Positions 37,418-46,857 of a stretch of DNA of 64,000 bases are shown in pieces. The stretch lies in the NCBI RefSeq assembly GCF_004011805.1, contig NZ_RCHJ01000017.1:62001-126000 (forward strand). The letters run 5' to 3'. Source of the DNA: Piscinibacter defluvii (lineage in GTDB: Bacteria; Pseudomonadota; Gammaproteobacteria; Burkholderiales; Burkholderiaceae_C). The stretch's first letter is position 1, and every line of letters starts with the position of its first letter. Position numbers and translations under genes: made by a program. Below the pieces are notes generated by a model. That model was not told the DNA's origin. It did no database searches and saw only the letters and a program-made list of their open reading frames with translations.

Positions 37418-39885
37418 TGGCACTTCCCCTGGCCGTAGTAGCAGGTGGGCACGCGGCTGGCGCTGCCGGCCTGCAGCGCGTTGACGTTCGGCAGGGTCGG
37501 CACCAGCGACGCGTAGAACTCCGACAGGTCCATCGCAGCGAAGTTGAGCGCCTGCAATTGCGCGACGGTGAAGCCGGAGCAGTCGGCGTTCTGCGCACCG
37601 CCCCAGCCCTTGCCGATCTGCGCGCGGCCCTGTTCATTGACGATGCGCGCCAGCATCGAGTTGAAGCAGCACTTCGAGGTGGTGTGCTCGACGCAGGACA
37701 CGCACACGCCCAGGACCCGGAAGCAGGATGAGCACCAGGTGCCGATCGTGTGGCACAGCTTGGCGCCTTCCTTCATCGCCAGCTTCCCCTCGTCCTCGTT
37801 GCAGGACATCATCGAGAGGACGATGTAGATGATCACCGCGATGGCCAGCGTCCACGGGTCGAAGGCCACGACCAGACTGTCGCCGGCATACACGGCCACC
37901 GATCCAGCGGGCAGGGCGGCGCCATTGACCGCCACCGTCACGCCATAGGTCGTGAACGTGCCGCTGAAGCCGCCGCCCATCAGCAGCGCCGAGATGCCCT
38001 GGTAGATGAACTGCTGGTTCTGCGAGTTCATCAGCACGTCGAAGACCAGACGCGAGCCGCCGCCGAAGATGCTCTGGTTCGTCATGCCGGCGCCGGCGCC
38101 GTCGGCGTAGCAGCAGTTCTTCAGCAGGCGGTCGCGGCAGCGGTTCTCCTCGCCCTTGAAGACCTGCATGCGGTCGGCGTCCAGGTAGATGCCTGCCTCG
38201 CGCCCGGCCTCGAGCATCGACATGCTGCGCGCAAAGTCGGGGTCGTTCGGCGCGCCGATGTCGAAGCAGTTGCCGCTCAGGCAGAAGACGTTGGTCGGGC
38301 AGTTGCTGGCGGTGGTGACGGTCTCGGCGGGCACGGGGCAGCTGTAGCCGTCCTCGAACACCTCGCACAGGCCGGTGACGGCATTGGTCTGCCGGCAAGT
38401 CGACGACTGCGGCGTGCAGCCTGCTGCCACCAGCGGTGCGCACTGGTCGGCCGACGCGCCGCCGCTGCACGACATGGTGCTCCGGTACTCCCAGCAGTCG
38501 CGGGTGACGGCCACGCCGTCGACGACCTTGGTCGCCGGGCCATCGGTGCAGACGGCGGGCGAGGTCGTGGTGCAGCGACCACCGACGTCCAGGGTCGGGC
38601 ACTGGTCGTCCCAGCGGTCGGTCTCGGTGACGGTGGTGGCTGGCCGCGTGTAGGACAGGCGCATCGTCGGAATCGGGCCGAAGGCGGGGTTGGGCGCCCA
38701 GCCGATCACGGCCCGGTCGGCGTCGATGTTCCAGTAGGTGCCGGCCACGGTGCCCGTGATGTCGATGCCGGCGTAAGGCGTCCAGCCGGGAGCGGGCGCG
38801 TAGCACTTGGTGCCGTCCAGGGCGGTGGTGGTGCAGCCGCTGTCGCCCTGGCAGACGGTGTCCTGGATGTTGTCGCCGCTCTGCGTGCCGGCACGGCAGG
38901 CGGCGTAGACCTTGAGGAAGGGCTCGACGCTGGTGCAGCTGTAGCCGGAGTCGCCGCCACCGGTACAGACCTCGGCGCGCTCCGGGGCCACCATCGCAGT
39001 CAGGCTGCAGGTCGATCCGCTGCAGCTCTTGTCGGCCACCCAGACGGCCGTGCGGATGGGCTGGCCGTCGATCATCGAGTAGGTGGTGTCGAGAACCGAC
39101 ACGATCTGCGGGAAGACGACCGGCGTCGTCATGTCCACGTCGAAGAAGCTGAGCGGATTGCCGTCCTGGGTGACGCGGAAGTGCTGCGCGGTAACGGCGC
39201 GGTCAGGCAGGCACTGCACGTCCAGACCCGTGCGGCCGGAGGCGGCGTGGGCGAACCAGTCGCCCGGGTTGCAGCTGGTGGTCCGCGTCGTGCTGACGGT
39301 CAGGCTTCGGCTGCAGCTGTAGTTGCCGACGCCGACGTAGCGCAGGCAATTGCGTGGCTGCATGCCGGCGGGCACCGGCGTGACCGTGGTGGTGCAACCG
39401 CTGTAGTAGGCAGCCAGGCTGCCCAGCTCGGCCGACGGCGTCCGGCCGATTGCACGCGCAGCAGCCACGGCAGGGTCATCGGCGCCGATCGTCGGGCGCG
39501 GCGTGTTTGCCGACGAGAAGGCGCCACGCTGCGCCTGGCAGAGAGGGTCGGTGGGGGTGAGTGCACAGGCAGACAGCCTCGCTTTGCCCTGCGACGACAG
39601 GTTGGGCTGGCGGTAGTAGCTGCGCTCCGGTGGCGTGGTCGTGTAGCCCGGGACCACGGCGGTGGCACCCGGGGTGGTGATGTTGCCGCGGGCCACCGGG
39701 TTCGCGGCCTGGCCAGCGGCGACCCCTTCCTCGTGCGGGCCGGCCACGGCGGCGGTCTGCGTTGTCAGGAAGCAGACGGCGGTGATGAAGGCGACGAGGC
39801 GGCGCCACGGCGAGGCCCGGCTGGCCGTGGATGGCGGCGGGTACGGGAAGCGGCTATCGAGGCCGGGCGGGGTGGGGAGAAGCAC
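37414..39885 (-). CDS. traN: Mating-pair stabilisation outer-membrane protein TraN
   Basis: In F-type systems TraN is an outer-membrane adhesin that binds recipient surface proteins. 823 aa. Seen: an extended N-terminus with an export signal (LVAFITAVCFLTTQTAAVAG), a central domain that would be the variable receptor-binding part, and a very Cys-rich C-terminal half (for example CNEDEGKLAMKEGAKLCHT, CSSCFRVLGVCVSC). Gabija genes separate it from trbC. The large number of cysteines implies heavy need for periplasmic disulfide chemistry. Confidence 0.93.
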   Translation of the reverse strand: MLLPTPPGLDSRFPYPPPSTASRASPWRRLVAFITAVCFLTTQTAAVAGPHEEGVAAGQAANPVARGNITTPGATAVVPGYTTTPPERSYYRQPNLSSQGKARLSACALTPTDPLCQAQRGAFSSANTPRPTIGADDPAVAAARAIGRTPSAELGSLAAYYSGCTTTVTPVPAGMQPRNCLRYVGVGNYSCSRSLTVSTTRTTSCNPGDWFAHAASGRTGLDVQCLPDRAVTAQHFRVTQDGNPLSFFDVDMTTPVVFPQIVSVLDTTYSMIDGQPIRTAVWVADKSCSGSTCSLTAMVAPERAEVCTGGGDSGYSCTSVEPFLKVYAACRAGTQSGDNIQDTVCQGDSGCTTTALDGTKCYAPAPGWTPYAGIDITGTVAGTYWNIDADRAVIGWAPNPAFGPIPTMRLSYTRPATTVTETDRWDDQCPTLDVGGRCTTTSPAVCTDGPATKVVDGVAVTRDCWEYRSTMSCSGGASADQCAPLVAAGCTPQSSTCRQTNAVTGLCEVFEDGYSCPVPAETVTTASNCPTNVFCLSGNCFDIGAPNDPDFARSMSMLEAGREAGIYLDADRMQVFKGEENRCRDRLLKNCCYADGAGAGMTNQSIFGGGSRLVFDVLMNSQNQQFIYQGISALLMGGGFSGTFTTYGVTVAVNGAALPAGSVAVYAGDSLVVAFDPWTLAIAVIIYIVLSMMSCNEDEGKLAMKEGAKLCHTIGTWCSSCFRVLGVCVSCVEHTTSKCCFNSMLARIVNEQGRAQIGKGWGGAQNADCSGFTVAQLQALNFAAMDLSEFYASLVPTLPNVNALQAGSASRVPTCYYGQGKCQ

Positions 39886-40281
39886 GCCCCATGGTCAGGG
39901 GCGGTTCGTGCGGTGTCTCGGGGAAACGGCGGCTGAGAGAGAGGGGTTTCGAGGCTGGGCAAGCGTTTGGGGAACGGCTGTTCGGCAGCGTCGGTGCTGC
40001 CTTTGCCTCACGCACGCCGACCGGCAGCTACACAGCGGTTTGCTGTCCTTCGTTCTGCGACTCTGGTCAACGATCCGTATCGTGGAGCTCCAGTTCCCTC
40101 CTGGAGCGCGACAACGCAGTCACCATCATCGAGTGAAATGAGGCACGGGTCTGCGATCCTTGGTAAGGGACCGCACGAGGTAATGGGGTGTTGACTGACG
40201 CTTGAGACACGATCGCTGGAGCGTTCGCCTATCATGGCCTGCAGCAGGACGCCAACCAAGAAGAGTGACGCTGGAGGAGCA
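39886..40281. other. Divergent intergenic region traN / gajA
   Basis: 396 bp with no gene. It must hold the promoter of the Gabija operon; a possible -10 (TATCAT, near 40,230) and a strong Shine-Dalgarno (GGAGGAGC) before gajA are visible. Sequence composition drops in GC towards gajA, so the cargo edge probably lies within this stretch. No target duplication was found by eye. Confidence 0.45.
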
Positions 40282-42081
40282 ATGCGCGTATCTCAGCTAA
40301 CGATTGAGAACTTCCGAGGAATCAAAAAGGCCGTATTGCAGTTCACTGGACATACCCTCCTGATCGGCGGCAACAATGTCGGCAAGAGCACAGTGTGCGA
40401 GGCCCTCGATCTCGTTCTAGGACCGGACCGGCTGAACCGGTCGTCGCCAGTCGAGGAGTTCGACTTTCGGAATGCTGGCTACTTGGCAGCAGACGGCGAG
40501 ACGCCTGTGCCGATCCGTATCCAGGCCATACTGACCGACCTGACGGACGACATCAAAACGATGTGTGCCGCGAACCTTGAGTTCTGGCACAAGGTTGAGC
40601 GCAGACTACTAGGTGAAGGGGAGATCGCGGCAGCGGACGATCCAAACGTCGAATTCTGTCTGCGCCTCATCACTATTGCTAAGTACGACATCGAAGACGA
40701 TCAGTTCGTCGCGCGAACCGTGTACGGGCGTGGCGACGAAGACGCCGATGGCGAACCGAAAGCAATCCCTTCTCGCGTAAAGCGCTCTATTGGATTCCTC
40801 TACCTGCGCACGATTCGGACGGGGTCACGCGCGCTCAGCCTGGAGCGCGGCACCCTACTCGACAACATCCTGCGCATGAAGGAAGCGCGCAAGGGAATGT
40901 GGGAGAGCATTCGCACGCGTCTGGCGTCTCTCGAACCGCCCATTGACGCAGAGGCAACCGAACTCGGTCCGATCCTCGACGAGATTGAGGCTCGCCTTGC
41001 GGAATACATCGCTCCGGGTGGCGACGGACGGTCGACGCGCCTGTTTGTCTCGCAGCTCACGCGCGAGCACCTCCGCAAGACCATCTCGTTCTTCCTCACG
41101 ATGGGGAAAGGCGAAGGTGCTGTCCCGTTCCAGCAGGCGGGAACGGGGACACTGAACACGCTGGTCCTTGCACTCCTCACCTTCATCGCCGACATCAAGA
41201 GGGACAACGTGATCTTCGCGATGGAAGAGCCTGAGATCGCTCTGCCGCCGCATACGCAGCGACGCATCGCAAACTACCTTCTCGAAGAAACGTCTCAGTG
41301 CTTCGTCACTTCGCACTCACCCTATGTCATTGAGAGATTTGAGCCTGACGGCATCGTCAAGCTCAATCGCGACGAGCACGGCGACCTCTCGGGCACGGCA
41401 ATCAAGCTGCCGACCGGCATGAAGGCGAAAAACTATCGACAGAACTTTCGTCGTGCGATCGCCGAGGCCATGCTTGGGCAGGCGGTGATCGTTGGCGAGG
41501 GCATCACGGAACAGGATGCCCTGCTGGTCGTTGCGCAGAAGATGGAGGACAACAATCCTGATCTGTTTCAGCTGGATGTTGCTGGCGTAAGCGTCATTAA
41601 CGCCGACGGCGACGGCAACCTTGAAAAGATGGGCGCCTTCTTCAAGGAAATCGGCGTTCCCGCCTTCGCCTTCTTCGACAGGAAGAAGCGCACCGCTGAT
41701 GACATCAAGGCCCTGCAAGACACCTACGTCGTGGCCTGCGAGATCAGCCATAAGGGTGCGGAAACCATGATGGCCAACGAGGTGCCCGTTGTCCGCCAAT
41801 GGCAGTACCTCGACGCCTTGCGTGAGCAAGACACCGATGGCCACTTTGGCATTCCTACGGCACGCCCTGACGACGCTGCCATTCGCGCTCTGACAGTCTC
41901 GACGCTGAAGGGCCTGAAGGGCGAAGGCGGCGCAGCCCGACTGCTCGAGCTGTGCACGCCTGCAGAATTGCCCGCGACGCTGACCAAGTTCCTGAGCGAC
42001 ATCTATCAGCGGTATCCAAAGCCGAAACGAAAGAAGCCCGAACCCGATGCTGCCAAAGCGGTTGCGCCAGCGAAGGCCTAA
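40282..42081 (+). CDS. gajA: Gabija anti-phage protein GajA, OLD-family ATPase/TOPRIM endonuclease
   Basis: GajA is a sequence-specific DNA nuclease gated by nucleotide levels; with GajB it forms the Gabija anti-phage complex. 599 aa, near the usual length. The ATG at 40,282 follows GGAGGAGC. Seen: Walker A GGNNVGKST (29-37), ABC-type signature region GTGTLNTLV, Walker B FAMEEPE (around 315), and a C-terminal TOPRIM domain with E406/E410 (VGEGITEQDA), DGDG (D442, D444) and D466 (FFDRKK). All active-site positions look intact. Visibly lower GC than the flanking tra genes. Confidence 0.9.
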   Translation: MRVSQLTIENFRGIKKAVLQFTGHTLLIGGNNVGKSTVCEALDLVLGPDRLNRSSPVEEFDFRNAGYLAADGETPVPIRIQAILTDLTDDIKTMCAANLEFWHKVERRLLGEGEIAAADDPNVEFCLRLITIAKYDIEDDQFVARTVYGRGDEDADGEPKAIPSRVKRSIGFLYLRTIRTGSRALSLERGTLLDNILRMKEARKGMWESIRTRLASLEPPIDAEATELGPILDEIEARLAEYIAPGGDGRSTRLFVSQLTREHLRKTISFFLTMGKGEGAVPFQQAGTGTLNTLVLALLTFIADIKRDNVIFAMEEPEIALPPHTQRRIANYLLEETSQCFVTSHSPYVIERFEPDGIVKLNRDEHGDLSGTAIKLPTGMKAKNYRQNFRRAIAEAMLGQAVIVGEGITEQDALLVVAQKMEDNNPDLFQLDVAGVSVINADGDGNLEKMGAFFKEIGVPAFAFFDRKKRTADDIKALQDTYVVACEISHKGAETMMANEVPVVRQWQYLDALREQDTDGHFGIPTARPDDAAIRALTVSTLKGLKGEGGAARLLELCTPAELPATLTKFLSDIYQRYPKPKRKKPEPDAAKAVAPAKA

Positions 42082-42083
42082 AG

Positions 42084-43823
42084 ATGGCGTTGGTCATCTG
42101 CGCTCAACGTCAGAGCATTCTCGATGAGGCAGGGCCAATATTGGTCACCGGTGGCCCTGGTTGCGGAAAGACGACCATCGCGCTCGCGAAGGCGCAACGC
42201 GTCATTGAGGCGGGCCTCAAGCCCGGACAAACGGTCCTGTTCTTGAGCTTCTCCCGCGCGGCGGTGGCGCGCGTGATCGAGGCGAGCAGAACGCAACTGC
42301 CAAAGGCGCTACAAAGCAAGCTTTCGATTCAGACGTTCCACTCGTTCTTCTGGGAGGTCTTGAAGGCCTATGGTTACCTTCTCGGTGCCCCGAAGACGCT
42401 GCGCCTTCTCCTTCCACACGACGAGGCCGCCTTACGGCATCCATTCGAGAGTCTGGGGTTTGATTGGGCCGAAGAGCGCGACCGGCTTTTCAGAGAGGAA
42501 GGCATCGTCGCCTTCGATCTGTTCTCGCAGAAGGCCCTCGAACTGCTGACACGCAGCGAGCGTCTTCGGGCACTTTTCGCCGCACGGCATCCGATGATTG
42601 TCGTCGATGAGGCCCAAGACACAGCCGACGAGCAGTGGCAGAGTGTGCGGCACTTGTCCGCCGGAACGCAGTTGATGTGCCTGGCCGACCTCGACCAGCA
42701 GATATACGACTTCCGCCCCGGTGTGAGTTCCGAGCGCGTGACGCACATCATGGAGACACTTAAGCCGCTGCGCGTTGATCTACTCGGACAGAACCATCGC
42801 AGCCCAAACTCAGAGATCGTCGCGTTCGCGAACGACATCCTGCTGTCGACGCCACGCGGAGCTGCATACAAGGGGGTATCACGCGTACTCTTTCGCGCCA
42901 ATGCCGATCAGCGTGATGCGAAGATTCGCTCCTCCGTAGGCATCGCTCTTCAGAACGCAAAGAAGGCCGCAGCACCGCACGAAATCGAAAACCTCGCGCT
43001 CCTTGCAACGTGGAATCGTGGCGTCAATGTGATCTCTCGAGCGCTGACGGGAAACGGCACCAACAGGACCATCCCGCACCGCGTGATGATCGACGAAGCA
43101 TCGGTTCTGCTGTCGAGCAGGATGATCGCGTTTCTCATGGAACCGCGCCGCGCCGAAGCCGATGCACTGGCAGACCTTGCGGACGCCCTTGAGCTTGCGG
43201 CGTCGGTCTTCAAGGCACGCGGCGGTGACGGCAACCTGAAGCAAGCGCAGCGTCTTGCAATCAGCGCCAATGATTGCCGCAAAGGCAAACAGCCAAGGGC
43301 TAACGGCGTCGCGGCGAAACTGCTGGGAACCCTTAGCGTCTTGCGAACGCACGGCTTTACGGGCGAGCCGAAGCGGGACTGGATTGAAGCTCGCCGCTTC
43401 CTGCGCGAGTCTGGTGCGAACCCGCTGCAAGAGATCGCGCAAGAGGCAGAGCAACTGATCGTCTTTCAACGCGGGCACCGCATTGCCGCAGGCTTCACCG
43501 AACTCTGGCAAACGCAAGGGCACTACAAGGGTGCCCGCACCGCTCTCGACATGGCGCTGGCCGAGGATCAACTGCTATCGGGCGGGAACGATCTGCGCGG
43601 CATTCACGTGATGACGGTGCACAAGGCAAAAGGCAAGGAGTTCGACGCCGTAATCATCTTCGACGACCCGAACAGCAGCCCGTTGCTGTTCAACAAGGAG
43701 GCCGCTCCGCATCCAAAGTGCCGGAAGCTTCTGCGCGTCGGGATCACAAGGGCGCGCCATCACGTCTTGATGCTGACCGACATGTACACCCCGTCTGCGC
43801 TACTTAAGGGTCACAAGCTGTAG
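42084..43823 (+). CDS. gajB: Gabija anti-phage protein GajB, UvrD/Rep-like SF1 helicase
   Basis: 579 aa, 2 bp after gajA. Seen: Walker A GGPGCGKTT (23-31), motif Ia FLSFSRAAVARV, Walker B VVDEAQDT (about 173-180), a motif III-like LADLDQQIYDFR, motif V VHKAKGKEFDAVIIFDD and motif VI GITRARHHVLML (about 553). In Gabija, GajB is thought to sense DNA ends or consume nucleotides and trigger GajA. Both genes are complete and likely functional. The pair is opposite in strand to the surrounding tra genes. Confidence 0.9.
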   Translation: MALVICAQRQSILDEAGPILVTGGPGCGKTTIALAKAQRVIEAGLKPGQTVLFLSFSRAAVARVIEASRTQLPKALQSKLSIQTFHSFFWEVLKAYGYLLGAPKTLRLLLPHDEAALRHPFESLGFDWAEERDRLFREEGIVAFDLFSQKALELLTRSERLRALFAARHPMIVVDEAQDTADEQWQSVRHLSAGTQLMCLADLDQQIYDFRPGVSSERVTHIMETLKPLRVDLLGQNHRSPNSEIVAFANDILLSTPRGAAYKGVSRVLFRANADQRDAKIRSSVGIALQNAKKAAAPHEIENLALLATWNRGVNVISRALTGNGTNRTIPHRVMIDEASVLLSSRMIAFLMEPRRAEADALADLADALELAASVFKARGGDGNLKQAQRLAISANDCRKGKQPRANGVAAKLLGTLSVLRTHGFTGEPKRDWIEARRFLRESGANPLQEIAQEAEQLIVFQRGHRIAAGFTELWQTQGHYKGARTALDMALAEDQLLSGGNDLRGIHVMTVHKAKGKEFDAVIIFDDPNSSPLLFNKEAAPHPKCRKLLRVGITRARHHVLMLTDMYTPSALLKGHKL

Positions 43824-44002
43824 GGCAAGCCCAGTTTCGGGATCGTTCTTCGCCGGCGAAGTGCCCAACAGGCCGCGTACAGGGCCTTTCGCCGTCTGCT
43901 TTTGGCGCGAGACATCAGCCGGGAAATTTTCAGCGAACAGCCGCTCTCAGTCTTCGACGGCCGGTTGCTGCCCTTGGGCGTGAGGCGCGGTGAGAGCGGG
44001 GA

Positions 44003-44704
44003 CTACCGCTTTGTACGTACTGAAGCTTGGGGGTCCCGATTCAGGTACCGCATTGCATAGTCCAGGGTCACATCTCCAGCGACCTTCACAAACTGCTGCG
44101 ACGAGCCACACGCGCGGGATGCACAGGCCTCGGTCCCGGCGCCGCCCATGACCAGGACGAACGTCGGAGTCCTCGTGATCCCATGGCGATCGAACGCTTC
44201 CGGATCGATCTGGACGGCAACACGGCGGCTGCCGATCAGCGCCTGCATGCGGGTCACCGTGTCTCTGATCGATCCGTTGACCAACCCCCGCAGCACGAGC
44301 GTCGCGCCCGCCAGCGCTGCTTGGTCGACCAAGCGCTGGAGCGTCGCCTCCGGCATCGCGAAGCTCACGAAGATCAGCACCTTCGGCCCTGCCTTGCCCG
44401 GAGCCATCGCCGATGCATGAGCTCCGTTCTGCACGTCGAAGCCCTTGGAGATGGCCTCGAGGTCGATGGGCATGCGGGTCGCCGGCTGCGGAAGGCTCTC
44501 GATGCGCGGTGTACCCGGAACCGGCACCTTCGCCAGCTCAGCCTCGGTCGGCATCCGATGCTGCTGGCGTGCGCGCTCTATGTCGGCGTCGGTGACGGCA
44601 GGTGGCGTCGCCGGGGCACCCAGCACGCTGCTGGCAAGAAGGAGCGCGGCGACCCCGGCGCCGAGCGCCCGGCCGATGAGCGTGGCCCTGTCAGTAGCCC
44701 ACAC
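44003..44704 (-). CDS. trbC: F-type pilin assembly protein TrbC
   Basis: 233 aa. Seen: a signal peptide (VAALLLASSVLGAPA), an N-terminal hydrophilic stretch, and the TrbC/TraW_C-type domain with ILIFVSFAMPE-like KVLIFVSFAMPEATLQRL, LRGLVNGSIRDT and GITRTPTFVLV. In the F system TrbC works with TraW in pilus assembly. The start overlaps the end of traU. The 179 bp between gajB and its stop contain no gene. Confidence 0.9.
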   Translation of the reverse strand: MWATDRATLIGRALGAGVAALLLASSVLGAPATPPAVTDADIERARQQHRMPTEAELAKVPVPGTPRIESLPQPATRMPIDLEAISKGFDVQNGAHASAMAPGKAGPKVLIFVSFAMPEATLQRLVDQAALAGATLVLRGLVNGSIRDTVTRMQALIGSRRVAVQIDPEAFDRHGITRTPTFVLVMGGAGTEACASRACGSSQQFVKVAGDVTLDYAMRYLNRDPQASVRTKR

Positions 44705-45770
44705 AGCAGTTCCTCTTCCGAAACAGCATGAACGCGAAGTCCTCGCCGCGCACCGGGTACTCCTTGCCGGCGCCCCAGACGATGGTGCTGCGGCCGAAGG
44801 GCTGGCAGCAGCGGCCGCCGTCCTTGGCGGTGTTGGCCACCGGGTAGGTCAGCTGGGTCTTGTAGGCGGTCTTGTCCATGGCCGGCAGGAAGTAGGGCCC
44901 GCACAGGCCTGGCCGGCCATGCCAGCCCCAGGCCAGCAGCTCGCGGTGCATCTTGGCGGTCAGCCGCTGCGCGATGAGGGCGGCCGTTCGCACGCCACCC
45001 ATGTGGTACGGGACGTGGCCATCGAAGGGGTAGATGCCGCCCTGGCAGCCGGCGCACCAGAACATCTCGGCGATGCCGAAGCCCGCGGTCGCGGCCACGC
45101 AATCGGCCGCGCAGGCCGCCACCGCCACCGGGTTGGCGAACAGCACGCCCTCGGGGTTGAGGATGAGGGTCAGCTCGTCGTCGTTCCACAGCGGGTCCAC
45201 CTCAGTCAGGTAGGCCAGGTCGAACGAGCCCCGCTCCAGGCACGGGAAGTCGGTCACCACCTCCAGCCAGTACAGAACTGGGTTCACGTAGAAGTGCGCC
45301 TGGTAAAAGCTGCCGCCGTCGCCATCGCCTTCAGGGCGTGTGAACCTTGCCGCCGCCGGCGCCGGGATGCCTGGGTCGAGGTCGATGCCGCCCAGCGACG
45401 CCAGGCAGAACGGCTTGCGCACGGCCTCCACGTGCCGGGCCGGCTCCCAGAACCCGATCGACAGGCCGATGGTGGGGTTCACGCCGCAGCTGCAGACCGG
45501 GTTGGACGGGTTGGGGATGTCCTCCTGCCCATCGAAATTGGCGATCGTGGCGCTGCCGATGCTGATCGGCAGGATGCAGCTCCAGCAGATCTCGGTGATC
45601 GGGTTGGGGAAGCGGCCGGTACAGGTCAGGCTGTCGGCGGCCTGCGCGGGCGCTGCCCAGGGCAGGGCGGCAGCCAGCAACGCGCGGGCAAGCACCTGGC
45701 TGGCCCATCGGCGAAGCGCGGGCATCGTCTGTGCGGCAAGCCAGCGGATCAGGGCGGGCAGGGTGGTCAT
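44691..45770 (-). CDS. traU: F-type conjugation protein TraU
   Basis: Periplasmic protein required for DNA transfer and pilus assembly. 359 aa. Seen: an N-terminal signal region ending APAQA, then FPNPITEICWSCILPISIGS, the family hallmark, many conserved cysteines, and the C-terminal CCQPFGRSTIVWGAGKEYP. Overlaps trbC (14 bp) and traW (4 bp). Confidence 0.95.
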   Translation of the reverse strand: MTTLPALIRWLAAQTMPALRRWASQVLARALLAAALPWAAPAQAADSLTCTGRFPNPITEICWSCILPISIGSATIANFDGQEDIPNPSNPVCSCGVNPTIGLSIGFWEPARHVEAVRKPFCLASLGGIDLDPGIPAPAAARFTRPEGDGDGGSFYQAHFYVNPVLYWLEVVTDFPCLERGSFDLAYLTEVDPLWNDDELTLILNPEGVLFANPVAVAACAADCVAATAGFGIAEMFWCAGCQGGIYPFDGHVPYHMGGVRTAALIAQRLTAKMHRELLAWGWHGRPGLCGPYFLPAMDKTAYKTQLTYPVANTAKDGGRCCQPFGRSTIVWGAGKEYPVRGEDFAFMLFRKRNCCVGY

Positions 45771-46441
45771 TGCACGAGCACCTCGTCGACGCGCAGGCGC
45801 ATGCCTTCCTGCGAGACCAGGGCGGGCACCTGCCTGATGCCGAAACGGCGGGTCAGCGTCCCCTGCTGGTCGTAGTACACCGGTACGCGCCAGGCCTTCA
45901 TCAGGTCCAGGTACGAGCCACCGGTCAGGATGGGCTTGACCTTGCCGTCGTAGCGCGCGATCAGCTCGCGGGCCCGAGCGACCTGTCGTCCGTCACGGGC
46001 ATCGAAGAACAGCAGCCGCTTGGACAGCGACACCACCTCCAGCGGGTTCTTGCGCGTCCCGGCCGGGAACAGCAGCCTGCCCTGCGCATCGACGATGTTG
46101 CGGTCGAGCGTGAAGGTCGGATCGATGGTCCAGGACCGTGCAGTCTCGGTGCTTCGTACGCCCTCGACCGGAGCGGGCTGGCGTACTGCGGCCACACCAC
46201 GGTTGCGCGCCTCGTCGATCAGACGCTGCAGTTCACCCGTGCGTTCCTTGTCGCGCAGGCGCTGCTGGATGAACTCCAGCAGGTGGGGCTCGGCAATGCC
46301 GTAGGTCGGGCCGATGGTCCCCAGGTCCACGGCGTGGGCGGCCGTGCTCAGGATCGTTGCGACGACCGCCAGCAGGCACTGAATGACGCGCGCCGCCGGG
46401 CTGGTGCAACCTGCCCGAGGCATTGGCAGGTCGAACTTCAC
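45767..46441 (-). CDS. traW: F-type pilus assembly protein TraW
   Basis: 224 aa from a GTG at 46,441, chosen because GGAAGG lies 7 bp before it and the GTGA overlaps the stop of the preceding gene; an ATG at 46,462 is the alternative. Seen: a signal peptide (LLAVVATILSTAAHA), then VDLGTIGPTYGIAEPHLLEFI, typical for TraW, and the C-terminal VPVYYDQQGTLTRRFGIRQVPALV. Works with TrbC. Confidence 0.93.
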   Translation of the reverse strand: MKFDLPMPRAGCTSPAARVIQCLLAVVATILSTAAHAVDLGTIGPTYGIAEPHLLEFIQQRLRDKERTGELQRLIDEARNRGVAAVRQPAPVEGVRSTETARSWTIDPTFTLDRNIVDAQGRLLFPAGTRKNPLEVVSLSKRLLFFDARDGRQVARARELIARYDGKVKPILTGGSYLDLMKAWRVPVYYDQQGTLTRRFGIRQVPALVSQEGMRLRVDEVLVQ

Positions 46442-46848
46442 CTTGCCGCCTTCCGGGTGCATGAGACCTGCTCGCCCAGCCGGGTCAGGCCCGGCCCGTC
46501 CTGGAGGTGGCTGGCCCGGATCATCGCCATCAGTAGCGGATCGCCGTCTCCTTCCGCCATCGCCTGTCGAAGCTCGCGGCTCGAAAGACTCCGGCGGCAC
46601 CGGCGCTCGTGCGCCTGCAGATAGGCCTGCGCCCCTTGGTGTGCCGCAGGGGAGATCTGCTGGAGCAGCGCAAGGTAGTCGGCCATCGGCACCTCGCCCG
46701 TGACGGCCAGCTCGGACGGTGTCTGTGCCAGAGCCGGCAAGGCCACAGCGAACGCGGTCACGGCGACAAGGGACGCCAAAGTGGCCCGGGAGGTCAGTCG
46801 GGCCAGGTGACGGGGCACCGGCCAACGCAGCATCGGATGCGGATCCAT
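46438..46848 (-). CDS. Hypothetical small secreted protein between the S26 peptidase and traW
   Basis: 136 aa. Seen: an N-terminal signal or membrane segment (LASLVAVTAFAVALPALAQ), a central helical part (ADYLALLQQISPAAHQGAQ), two cysteines and a basic end. Coupled to traW by a 4-bp overlap. No family recognised; its place in the operon suggests a structural or assembly role in the mating apparatus. Confidence 0.65.
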   Translation of the reverse strand: MDPHPMLRWPVPRHLARLTSRATLASLVAVTAFAVALPALAQTPSELAVTGEVPMADYLALLQQISPAAHQGAQAYLQAHERRCRRSLSSRELRQAMAEGDGDPLLMAMIRASHLQDGPGLTRLGEQVSCTRKAAR

Positions 46849-46857
46849 GGCAGCCCC

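Noticed and set aside
37750-39936. Long plus-strand frame opposite traN
   Set aside because: His/Arg/Ala-rich mirror of a convincing Cys-rich TraN; no start signals.
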